Shown piece by piece: positions 47,801-58,379 of a DNA stretch of 64,000 nucleotides (within the stretch, counting starts at the first letter, position 1; every line of letters begins with the position of its first letter). Source of the DNA: Pyxicephalus adspersus. Lineage: Eukaryota > Chordata > Amphibia > Anura > Pyxicephalidae. The notes beneath the pieces were generated by a model that made no database searches, was not told the DNA's origin, and worked only from the letters and a program-made list of their open reading frames with translations. The position numbers were made by a program, and so were the translations under genes. Where the stretch lies: NCBI RefSeq assembly GCF_032062135.1, contig NC_092858.1, positions 126,792,561 through 126,856,560 of the forward strand. The letters are read 5' to 3'.

Positions 47801-49900
47801 TATCTAATTATTAAATGTATTGATGTCCTCACATATTCCTTCTAAAGTTTAAAACATTTGTAGTGAGAAAAATCACAAGCATTCATTATGCTGCAATACA
47901 CCTTTTACATCTACAGATTCAAGTGGTTATCACCATATCCTGATTAACATAAGGAAATAGGATTTTTCTTACCAAAAGATTTTTTCTTAGTGCTACAGTC
48001 CTGGGCAATCTCTAGTATATTGTCACCATGCAGACAAACACAGACCTAAACTATTCCTCTCAAATAGAAAATCCCTTTGTAAGTGTTTTAAATGCTGTGC
48101 CCACAAATGTAAGGTGTTAAATAAACAGGATGGAAGAGGAAATTAAAAGAGAAACTTAAATACAGATGACCCATAAAATAGGTAAAGCATACAATGTTTA
48201 TTATGCATATGCAGCACTATATTATCACATTCTACTTCTTTGGATCAGCAGATCTGAACTATGATCCTTTGCTTCTGTAGTGTCAATTGAATAAAACTTA
48301 AAAAAAGATTCAATAAATTTTTTTGCTAGTAGTATCTGCTAAGTGTGATGATCCAAAGCCCTGCACTAAGACTGTCTCATCACCTGCTTCAGCTACCTGC
48401 TGAAAATAAACATAAACATAAAATTTAACAGAAAACAAAAAATCTCAATGGCCTAGAGACTGCTATCAAAGTGATAGGATTGACTCCTTGTAGAGCTCTT
48501 GTGAGACTCTTTTGTTCATTTGTTTTGCCTCAAACACATGTAATATAATATAAAAATACTTGATACTAGTGCATGCTTTTACTATATAGAAAAGAGAATG
48601 TCCTTGGTCTACCTAAAGTGCACATGGACATTCAACTTCTATAGCTGTAATGTTTTTCTTAACTACAGCATATAGACTACTTGTTTTAATAGGAGTCCCC
48701 TGGGTATAACTCAATGTGACTGTAATTTGAACAGTTTTATCTTTTCTTCTTTTGTCCTTGCCTGTATTCCTGCTGGCCAAGTCCGATGCTATAAGAAATG
48801 TTCAATAGTATCCTGTGGATGCTATTAGGTGATATTGAAGAAACTGTAAAAGATACAGACGTTTATACTGAAATCTCTTATCTTGTTGTCTGCCCTGACA
48901 CATTTTGGTTAACACATATAGTAAATATTTATATGTTTCAGGGCTATTGGCAGTTAAATAAAACAGATTTACAGTTGCCATCAGGACAAGAACTAGGGTG
49001 TTGCAAATTTCCATCCTTACCAATAGAGTTAGAAGTCCGGTGCCAACTTGTTTGTGTACACTTAGAAAAAGTCAGGTTCTCCTTTTGCTTTAGACAGTAG
49101 GATTAAGACTCTATAAATGTGTTAAAATATTGTTTATTATTTTTATCAATAATTACTATACAACCCTATTACTTTGCCAATTTAAGGGCTATTTACAGAC
49201 ATTTGGGAGCCAGTAATAATCAAAGCAGCAGTGATCAATTGATTCATTAGCCATCAGTGCCAGAACCTAAAGGTTTATTAGCATAGAGCACCTGGTCCCT
49301 GCCCTACCATATAGCTCAACTTCATGATAACTTCCCTATGCCTTGTAATCCAAATACCAATTCTCCAGATAGCCTCTAAATAAACCTGTGGTCAGCCATT
49401 TCCTCTGATGAAATTCAAGTGCATATGTATATATGCTTAACAAGTTGTAAATAAACTTTCAAGAGACCTTTTTTAATCCTCTGTAGCTGCAGGCACTATC
49501 ATTTACAGCAGAAGCACTTTAATAAAACAAGTAGATTGTCTACCAGCTCAGGTCCACTTTTCCAGCAATGGCTTAGTATTCAAGGTTGATTTATTACTTT
49601 ATTATTACTTAATTTATTATTATTAGTCTGTGTGGCTACAGAGGTCAAATGATTTCGTATTGTAACTGTACCTGTATGGTACCTTACTGTTTGTTAAAAA
49701 TATGTATATCCTTAAATTCCCATAGCATGTCCATAGGTACAATTTATTAGTAACTCTTACAATTCCATTAGTTTTTTTTACTATATATAACCAGTAAAGA
49801 AAATATGGTTACCTACTTTTTGTAGTTACTTTTAAAGGTCCCTGAATGGTTACTAAAACTACTGAGGAGTTGGAGATATGGGAACATGCTCCAGGTGAAA
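44851..49900. other. AT-rich DNA, no gene recognised
   Basis: No host exon or complete element was recognised. A small tandem of GAAAAGTACATAAGTTAT-like units is at about 44885-44935. The 132-codon frame at 45865-46263 has no recognisable domain. CTTAAAGTTGAACTGAACC near 47431 resembles one end of TTAA-flanked frog MITEs, without a clear partner. Confidence 0.4.
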
Positions 49901-49902
49901 TA

Positions 49903-50122
49903 CAGTTAGGTCCATAAATATTTCGACAGAGACAACTTTTTTTCTTATTTTGGTTCTGTACATTACCACAATTAATTCTAAATAAAACAACTCAGATGCA
50001 GTTGAACTGCAGACTTTCAGCTTTAATTCAGTGGGTTGCAAGAAGATTGCAAAAATATGTGAGGAACTAAAGCCTTTTTTTTACACAATCTTTTCATTTC
50101 AGGGGCTCAAAAGTAATTGGAC
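49903..50122. repeat. Left terminal inverted repeat of the Tc1 element
   Basis: It runs from CAGTTAGGTCC to AAAGTAATTGGAC and matches 51046-51263 in reverse complement. Repeats of about 200 bp that carry inner transposase sites are typical of the IR/DR group of Tc1 elements. I infer inner sites but did not delimit them. Confidence 0.9.
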
Positions 50123-50260
50123 GATTGATTCAAAGGCTATTTCATGGGCTGGTGTGGTCAAATCCTTTGTTATGTCATTATCAATTAAGCGGATAAAAGG
50201 CCTGGAGTGGATTTGAGGTGGGGGGTGCTGTATGTGGAAATTTTGCTGTAAACAGACAAC

Positions 50261-51013
50261 ATGCGGTCAAAGGAGCTCTCCATGCAGGTGAAACAAGCCA
50301 TCCTTAACTTGTAAAAACAGAAAAAAAACATCCAAGAAATTGCTACAATATTAGGAGTGGCAAAATCTACAGTTTGGTACATCATGAGAAAGAAACAAAG
50401 CACTGGTGAACTCAGCAACGCCAAAAGACCTGGACGTCCATGGAAGACAACAGTGGTGGATGATTGCAGAATCATTTCCTTGGTGAAGAGAAACCCCTTC
50501 ACAACAGCCAACCAAGTGAACAACACTCTCCAGGAAGTAGGCGTATCAATATCCAAGTCTACCATAAAGAGAAGACTGCATGAAAGTAAATACAGAAGGT
50601 GCACTGCAAGGTGCAAGCCACTCATAAGCCTCAAGAATAGAAAGGCTAGATTAGACTTTGCTCAAAAACATCTAAAAAATCCAGCACATTTCTGGAAAAA
50701 CATTCTTTGTACAGATGAAACCAATCTTTACCAGAATGATGGCAAGAAGAAAGTATGGAGAAGGCGTGGAACAGCTCATGATCCAAAGCATACCACATCA
50801 TCTGTAAAACATAGCGGAGGCAGTGTGATGGCTTGGGTGTGCATGGCTGCCAGTGGCACTGCGACACTAGTGTTTATCCATGATGTGCGACAGGACAGAA
50901 GCAGCCGAATGAATTCTGAGATGTTCAGAGACATACTGTCTGCTCAAATCCAGCTAAATGCAGTCACATTGATTGAAGTTGTTGCCAGCAAAGGGTTTTC
51001 AACCAAGTATTAG
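50261..51013 (+). pseudogene. Tc1-like transposase, one stop and a C-terminal deletion
   Basis: The frame starts MRSKELSMQVKQAIL. A TAA at 50312-50314 stops it after 17 residues, but the same frame then stays open to 51011. Domains: the paired-like helix-turn-helix region (EIATILGVAKSTVWYIMRK), the GRPWKTT hinge motif, a second helix-turn-helix ending STIKRRLHESKYR, then TDETN with the first catalytic Asp, VWRRRGTAHD and GGSVMAWVCM. Two residues are missing after DET. Past AQIQLNAVTLIE the sequence jumps to SKGFSTKY, the normal C-terminus. About 90 residues are lost, including the second catalytic Asp (in MDND) and the third acidic residue (in NPIE). Total length is 250 codons against about 340 in the family, so it cannot be an active transposase. 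It could still bind the ends. Confidence 0.9.
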
Positions 51014-51045
51014 AAATTAACATTTTATCTTCAGCTTTTCAATTT

Positions 51046-51263
51046 GTCCAATTACTTTTGAACCCCTGAAATGAAGTGATTGTGTTAAAAAAGGTTTTAG
51101 TTCCTCACATTTTTATGCAATCTTTTTGTTCAAGCCACTGAATTAAAGCTGAAAGTCTGCAGTTCAACTGCATGAGTTGTTTCATTTGAAATGAATTGTG
51201 GTAATGTACAGAACCAAAATTAGAAAAAAGTTGTCTCTGTCCAAAAATCTAGGGACCTGACTG
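51046..51263. repeat. Right terminal inverted repeat of the Tc1 element
   Basis: It begins GTCCAATTACTTTTGAACCC, just after the transposase stop, and ends GGACCTGACTG before TA. It differs from the left repeat by scattered substitutions and a few one-base gaps. Confidence 0.9.
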
Positions 51264-51265
51264 TA

Positions 51266-52240
51266 CATTGTAAAAAGTATTTTTCGACCACGACAGTGTT
51301 AAATATTTTCTCTGGAAAACACATTTTTAAATACTCCCGCCCACTTTTCTCTAATTGAAAAGCCCCTGAGCATTTCTATCATCAAAATTGCTGGAGGTCA
51401 AGGAGGCCTGTGGGGACATGTTCTAATTAAAAACATTTTTAAAAAGCATGCGGTTTTAGAATAATATTAAAGTATAGTTAATGTGGTAAATGTGATCAAG
51501 AAAACATGTTTTGATTGAAAAAATTCATGATTTTTCCACCCTCATACCTCTAGCAAGTTTGGTAGCAATATTATGGGGCTCAAATTCACTTAAAAAGTTG
51601 GCACATGGCTTGCAGACTGTTTTACTTTGATTTACAAAAAAACTACATGCTTTTTGAAGTGTGTTTTAACAAGCTTCCCTGACTCCCTTAGCAATTTTAA
51701 TATCAATACCAGCATAGGGGACTTGCAATGAGGATTTTTGAGCTGAAATCAGCTTCACAAAAAATGGCTGCCTATATACCATTGTCAGTATCCCGAATCT
51801 TTTGTTTCAGTATATGTATGTTCTGTCTTTGATCTGATTTGCTGTGAATATACTAGAAATGGTGGAACATTTTTTAATGCATGCTTTAAGCAGTATATTA
51901 TTTTACCCAATTGTTTATAATACTTTATATTATAAATACAGTGTCCTTGTCCAGGTAATGATTTTCATTTGTACCTTCAAGACAGTATAAAGTAATTCCA
52001 AAACAACATAATCAATATATTTTATATATAACAGGTAACTATAGCTTTCATAATTTAATTTTAGTAGACCCTCTTTTCATTCCAACTATGCTGCCTTTAT
52101 TTCCTTTGATCACCAGGAAGCCCAGGACACAGCACCTGTAACTATTATGAGGGAATTAAATCTTAGTGTATATTTTTTAAAAAGAATTGAATTGTATTAT
52201 ACAATTCCCTTGAAATATCTTTGAAAGGACATGAGATGAA
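51266..52240. other. AT-rich DNA, no gene recognised
   Basis: No exon or classified repeat was recognised between the Tc1 element and the L1-like RT fragment. Confidence 0.4.
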
Positions 52241-52248
52241 TTCATAAT

Positions 52249-52700
52249 AGTACTAGACAAGGCTGTCCCTTCTTTTCCATTCCCCGCATGTTAGCCATTG
52301 TCATTAGAGAAAATTATAACATCAGGGGAATCTATTGTAGGCGATTTGCACTTTAATATTCTTTTGTTTGTGGATAACGTTTAATTAGTTATCCCTTGTG
52401 AATATATTTATACTCCAGTGCTAATCTGAACAAGTGTCAAGGTTAACAGAATCAAATAGGAAACACTAACAGACTTATTTAATAAAAAATATTTCTCTTA
52501 AAGTGTACACCAGTCAAAACCTTTTTTTTTTAGTTTTGGATGATGTGGAGAAAGGAAAGAAAGTCGTATTTTCAATGTTATCGATGTCCTCATAAATGGG
52601 ATTGCTTTACACTTTATGCCCCAGATACAAAAAATACCTGGAATATGACCCAAAATTAGTGAAAGTCTCATCTGTGATAGCTTAGAACTGTTCTATTGAC
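52249..52700 (+). pseudogene. L1/Tx1-like reverse transcriptase fragment
   Basis: STRQGCPFFSIPRMLAIVI followed by RENYNIRGI corresponds to RT motif B (G-T-R-Q-G-C-P-L-S-P) and the segment after it in L1/Tx1 elements. About 75 bases later another frame reads LFVDNV, matching the LFADDV catalytic box with the second Asp changed to Asn. One frame break and several stops separate the pieces. A YKKYLEYDPK-like segment near 52629 may continue it. It lies on the plus strand and lacks both ends, so it is an independent insertion from the minus-strand fragment at 41.7 kb. Confidence 0.6.
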
Positions 52701-52919
52701 TGGCATACACACAGTTTTTTATTCACAAATAGTGATGGTTGCTCCCCCTTACATGGACAAGGACAGCAGATATTTTAAGCCTGTCTTGCTCTATTCAATA
52801 CAAAAAAAAAATTATATATATCAGCATGATATTATATATATCATTATATATCAGCACTATAAGTGCTGATTCTTCTTTTAAGTAATCCATAGTATTCAAT
52901 CAGAATTAGCTTCAAGTCA

Positions 52920-53330
52920 TCTCAGAATATGAAGGGAGGCCCACAGAAAAGCAAGATAAAAATAGAGCCAATATGGCACGGCGTGAAGAGGAGACAAGGG
53001 GAGGAAATGGTTAAGTAGAAAGAGGGATCAAGAAGGGGTGTTGGATTGGTTGGAAAGTAAGGGTAGAGTAAGTAAGGTGGTAAAAGAGGTGGGCAGGAAG
53101 TATTTAGAGCAATTGTTGGTGAGGAGGCGGGGACCCCAGTGGTTGGGGTCTTGGAAGGCAAGGGTTAGTAATTTTGGAAGGAGGGGGAACAATTTTGGTG
53201 TGGTGCCCTTTAGGTAATTAATGGTTACTATACCTGAAGTGTTGCTGGGTGGCTAGGAGCCATTGTGGCATGCTGACTTGCAATTGAGAATCTGGTTTTG
53301 GTTTGGACTTTGCCTTCCTGGACCTTTAAA
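52920..53330. other. Purine-rich stretch, possible retroelement terminal region
   Basis: For about 270 bases the plus strand is G/A-rich and locally GC-richer than its surroundings. It resembles in composition the 5' leader of the Ngaro element at 24.5 kb. It ends with a TTTGGACTTTGCCTTCC block and AATAAA at about 53329. No reading frame or repeat pair confirms this. Confidence 0.3.
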
Positions 53331-53846
53331 TAAAATATGACCTAAATGTGCTAACCTCCATAACTCCATATACTATCAAATATATTGTAGAGAATGCCCA
53401 CACAGATTCAACCCATATACCATGTACAGGAAAGTTCTTACTATGGTATTAGGAAATTGACAGTCAATCCACCAATAGGATTTTGTCATAATGGGAAATA
53501 CTCCTGCATGTTCAAAGAAAATGATGGTTAATCCCATACTTATGAACTACTCTTGCATTACATACAGTAAATGGCAATCTAAATTATTTTGCTAATACTA
53601 TTAAATACAAAATATTGCATAGCCTCTAAAAGTGTCCCTAAATAGCACTGAATATCAGATCAAAACTTTGTTATTAATAGTAACTTTTATTAAAAACCAC
53701 ATATAGCAAAAAGACAGTAAAAACACAATGTAGTTCCTTTTTGATAACTGATGAATCTCCACATAAACATAGTAGAATAAAGAGTATCTGTGATACTTAT
53801 TAGAATAAATAAACACATCCAGCCTTTTCATGAAAATACAGATGGA

Positions 53847-53894
53847 ATCCCAACGTGTTGTGCAGCATTTCAATTCACTGCTTCATCAGGGGAT
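53847..53894 (-). ncRNA. Hammerhead-ribozyme-like motif with perfect inner stem I
   Basis: On the minus strand: ATCCC (53890-53894), the CTGATGA box (53883-53889), an extra A, a stem II closing with GCAG and CTGC, then ACAACACGTT in place of GAAACGCGTT, and GGGAT (53847-53851). ATCCC and GGGAT pair perfectly at exactly the stem I position. The altered GAAA box makes this copy probably inactive. Confidence 0.5.
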
Positions 53895-56245
53895 AAAATA
53901 AACAAGATCCAAACACAAAGGAGCTCACATCAGCTTTCATTAGGACATAAAAACACAAAGGAAATCTAAGGAGGCACCAAAAAAGGTGACAGCGGCAAAT
54001 TTAATTCCAGACAGGTGAAATACCTATACAGGAGCTGTTTTACGTGCCAAAGGATTTAAATAATTTCAGTTCAGTTCTGGGATTACCACAATTCTGATAA
54101 CAAATAGATGGCAGGTCCTATAGTTTCATCTTCTCACCTTTATGCTATTACTATTACTATTACTATGCTATTACTTTATCCACATTACTACCACACATTA
54201 CAGTAAATAAGCACAGAAAGCATGGGTGGTAACAATGGAGCTTGTTGCATATGAGAACACTTTGTTTTCTGAGCTCCAGTGAGGTTCTACAAATAACTGA
54301 ATTTAAATTTAATTTGAATGTGAATATTATGGTACAGGTTTACTTTTAATATGTTTATCCTTTCCAGCTCTGTGTTTTTAATTAATGCTTTTGTAGCTAA
54401 TTCAAGTTAATAAAATGCAGTAAGACTCCGTGCCAATACATGTTAGTTCTAATAAATCTAGAAGTGTTTGAACATTATCATATTCTTATTGCCAACTATT
54501 AATAGAAATGTGTTTTATTACCTGGGTTGTATTTTGTAATGTGTGCTTAAAGCAGAACTAAACTGTAAAAACAAAACATTATTGCATTTTTTCAATATTA
54601 CATGCTATGTCACAAAAAAAAGTGTATCTAGCTGTTTTCAATCATATGGCTAAAGCACATTGTTAATGCGCAGTTCAGTGTATAATTCCTTCATAACTGA
54701 GTGCTGGGAATAAAATAAATCTAACACGCATGTGCAGGAGTTATTTTGACCTGGTCAAAAAAAATAGCTGAATACCTGAACTTGGAAGAAGATTTGGTAA
54801 ATATATCAGCATTGGCAATGGAAGAGCTTGGGTATGCTTTAGAAGGGAGCAACAGGTTAATTACTTGATCTTATACTTGCTAAAGCTAATACATATACAG
54901 TATATACCCAGATAAATATGGTGCTGAACTGGTTGCTATTTAGGATGTATATACCATTTTGTTGTTACTATCATTGGCTTCAGTTGAGAGTTTTCCACCA
55001 TTACCATGTATAGAGGCAGCCATGATTGATATCTAGGACTTAAAGTATGTCTTCTTCTCTTCATCAGCATTACAGAAAGGGTAAGGATTGGTGTACAGAA
55101 AGAACAGAAGGAAGATACCATTGCCCTTTCAGTTCAGCTCATTAGAAGTGACAAGGAGGAGGTGTTTCCGGCAAGGTCAAAAGTTTTTTTTTTATACCTG
55201 ACGCAAATATTCTTAGTTGGAAAAATAATGTGCACCACCACATCTAAGGATTGGTAACCTGCAATATGTTACGTTTTTTCTTGGCTTTGGATATATTTTA
55301 GGTACACATCAATTAAAAACTTTAATTCAGGCAAACATTTATTTATTACTTGATCTGTGTCTTGGTTTCAGGGTGGCTATGTTTGAACCTTGTCTATTGT
55401 GCAAATTAAATTTAAAGCATAAATTCTGTCTTTTAAATTTAATTTGTAAGTTTTATTTTTCATTTTTTCATTTTCCCGTTTACCAAGCTGTGCTAGCCAC
55501 ACACTCCCAAGAATCTTATAATGAATATGGTCTCTCAAATGTTCTTATAAAAAATGTGCTTTTGAGACTTTTGACATGGCAAAAAAATAACTAATACTGC
55601 TGCATAGTAACTGCTTTCACAGCAATGTAACAGTATTTTACTTATATATTTACACACATATTCATTTATTCATAATTATTAGTTAAATGTATTTCTGCAT
55701 GGATAAATTGGGTTATAAATGTACTATGGCTGCAATCACATCCTTGACCATTGCAAGTGACTTGAAGCTGTACCCTGGTCAGCACTTCAAACCACTCCTG
55801 TTTAGTGACCCTTTGTACATTGTTTAAAACACTTGACACTGTTTTGTGTAATCCTTCTTTTTAGCCCTTTGACATCATTATAGAGGCAGAAAAAGATCCA
55901 TCCTCTGGAAGCCAGGAGAAGTCCAGAGCCTCTGCTAGTCTCTTTGAACTAAAATTACAATACCTCCCAAAGTGGATACTATGTAAATTGTCAAAGCAGA
56001 TATAACATAATAAATCATTCCAATAAAAAGATCTCCGGAGGGGGTCTGTGCGAAAGTTTTTTTATATTTGCCTGAACCTTCTATCACCATACATCGAAGC
56101 TGTAGTTACGGGATTGCTGTAGTGTCCAATTTACATCTTGTACATATTTCAGAATTCTTCCTTTGAAATTTCTGCATTATTGCTTACTTTGCACCTTCTT
56201 CAAGCAAGACAGTAAATAATTTATTCTACAACAGACTACCTACTT
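53895..56245. other. AT-rich DNA with one MITE half, no gene recognised
   Basis: No exon was identified. A frog-type MITE end begins near 54546. A T-run is at about 55187-55195. The short open frames here (54936-55121, 55373-55594) have no domain. Confidence 0.4.
54546..54775. repeat. TTAA-associated MITE, left part
   Basis: CTTAAAGCAGAACTAAACTG is a terminus I associate with common frog MITEs whose other end reads TTTAGTTCCACTTTAAG. The body includes TTTTCAATATTACATGC and a GCATGTGCAGGAG segment. The right end was not found close by, so this is a partial or diverged copy. Confidence 0.45.
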
Positions 56246-56290
56246 TAACTCCTGATGAAATGCTTCCTATAAAATTTGTAGAGTCTGTTA
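56246..56290 (+). ncRNA. Decayed hammerhead-like motif, plus strand
   Basis: ACTC precedes CTGATGA (56253-56259). About 20 bases later AAAATTTGTA stands where GAAACGCGTA is expected, and then GAGT. ACTC and GAGT pair at the stem I position. Four of ten positions in the GAAA/stem III box are changed, mostly by CpG-type decay, and stem II is not convincing. Included for completeness. Confidence 0.3.
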
Positions 56291-58268
56291 AGAATACTGG
56301 ACAATACTATTATTATATAGGAGATCCTTTAGCTGGACTGGTTAGATTTGCTTTTGACTTACAATATATATGTTATGCTTACTGAAAGGTTTTGTTGTAA
56401 TTGTAAAGATTTTTTAAGGATTGTGTATGTTGTAAAAAAGATGTTGAATATTTTAATCTGACATGTCTCAAGCATCCCACATTTAACCTTGTAGTTACAG
56501 TCTTTTCAGACATAAAATATTAAATGTTTGGTCCCAAGGAAAGCATATTCCTGGGGCAAGGATCAAATCTCCTAATGCAGTGAGATAATTTTAGCCACTG
56601 ACATTTTTTGCAACATATATTATAGACAACTGTATTAACTAATTTATTAAAAGACACAAGCACAAGCCAAGAGATCCTATTGATATTAAACCATATGTGC
56701 AGAAAATATTCAGGAAGATTCAGGAAGTGTTAGAAATATTTTTAATGGCAACATGATCAGTTAATACCTAAGCATCTACTAGCAAGTGGCAGCAAGCTGG
56801 CAAATTCAAATAAACCTGTAGCATATCACTCGATACATTGAGGGGGTGTCACACTAGGTATAAAAACCTGGTAACATATGTTCTGTGTGCAATGCTTGCA
56901 TTTAATATCTTTGATTTTTTATTTTCCACAAATAGAAACTAGATTAGGTTAAAGAAATGTGCTATTAAACAATCATTAACTTTTGAAATTGTTTTTTGCT
57001 CTACTTTCCGGAAAAAAATACAGTATGTATTAATTTATTATAGTAGTATAAATCCCGTTTCCAGAAGAGAAAAAAAGACATAGGTCTGCTAGGCAACAGA
57101 CATGACAGGGTCCCTTTAACCATAAAGTGCAATCCATAATTGCTTCAAAGTATGTTCAGTTCACTAAGCCTTAGTAATAAAAATCGACATGTCTAAGAGT
57201 GGGGCTGAAAGCTCAGTTAAATTTCTATGTACATATATACAGAAAAAGAAAATCTACCCAACATCAACTACAACAAAAGCAAAGTTTTCGTATAAGTATT
57301 TTATGCATAAATACATCTCAAAAAAGGCAACAACTGCCAATTAATTTATATTAAAATAAAATATTGAAAATAAAAAAGAGAAAATGCGACCTTGCTGTTT
57401 GCTGACTGAGAATAAACTCTATTTTGTTTGTAATGTAAAAAATTTTTGTCAGTATTCCAAACATTTTAAAGATGTGGGACAGGGGCTAGCACGGTTGGAT
57501 ATACATTATCATTTTATGTCAAAAAGTAGACCCTGTCATTTATGTAGAGAAGATGGGTAACAAGTCAGTATGCAAATTCATGTGGAAACATCAACTCAGC
57601 TAAAATGTGCTGTCTAAACACACACTTTCTTCTATGTTAAGTGGATACCGTTGTCAGATTTTATGTCAAGTACAGTTCTTTATTGTATAATAATTAATTA
57701 GGTTTTGTATATTTTCCTTTGAAACATCAGGTCCAAAATAAATCTCTCCTGCTTGACATTTATTATAAAAATATTTCTGTTACTGTTTGTTATTTGTCTT
57801 TAAAAGCTGTCTGTCACCTAGAAAACATGCTGGAATATGTAGTAGTAGTTAGTCACATTCAAATGGACATTTTAATGTAATCTTGTATGTTTGGTAGCTT
57901 GATCAAGACACTTCTTGATTTCTAATAAAAGACAGGATCAAGAATGTACCCTATTATTTATATCCACACCTCAATCCAATGATTATGATGTGAATTGTCA
58001 AAGCACAGGATAATCAACATCTCCCATGTCACATTCCATGGTGATTCCAAGGTGTCTGTCCTACAGTATACATTCCCATTTACCTATATATCAACGGACT
58101 ATCAAATATGTCTGCATCTTGCTTCATGCTCCAGACTAGTGATTTTTGACTAGCGACTAGTGAATTTTAAAATTCTGCTCCATCTAAATTTTACCAGGAC
58201 TTTGCATTTTAATTAAAATTCAGAGAAGGCAGTGGAACACTTTGTAGTTATTGAGCAATGATATATAT
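56291..58268. other. AT-rich DNA, no gene recognised
   Basis: No exon, RNA gene or classified repeat was recognised. Confidence 0.4.
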
Positions 58269-58316
58269 ACCAGTAGACTGGGAACAATATATAGACAATT
58301 TATAGACCAGTAGACT

Positions 58317-58357
<41 letters not shown>

Positions 58358-58379
58358 ATATTGTTGCCAGTCTACTGGT
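58269..58379. repeat. 24-bp inverted repeat enclosing a (TA)n tract
   Basis: ACCAGTAGACTGG...ATATAT at 58269-58292 and its reverse complement at 58356-58379 differ at one base. An extra direct copy of ACCAGTAGACTG lies at about 58307-58318, followed by TA repeats (58321-58350). The whole can form a cruciform-like structure. No transposon family was recognised. Confidence 0.85.

Larger units (their letters stand above)
49903..51263 (+). mobile_element. Tc1-like DNA transposon, internally deleted
   Basis: The 1361-bp element starts CAGTTAGGTCC and ends GGACCTGACTG. It is flanked by TA on both sides (49901-49902 and 51264-51265), the target duplication of Tc1/mariner elements. The terminal inverted repeats are long, 220 bp at the left and 218 bp at the right, and are still highly similar. 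Between them lies one transposase gene lacking its C-terminal catalytic part. A related transposase could still recognise the ends. Confidence 0.95.

Noticed and set aside
50185..50634. 149-codon minus-strand frame
   Set aside because: It is antisense to the Tc1 transposase and shows no motif of its own.
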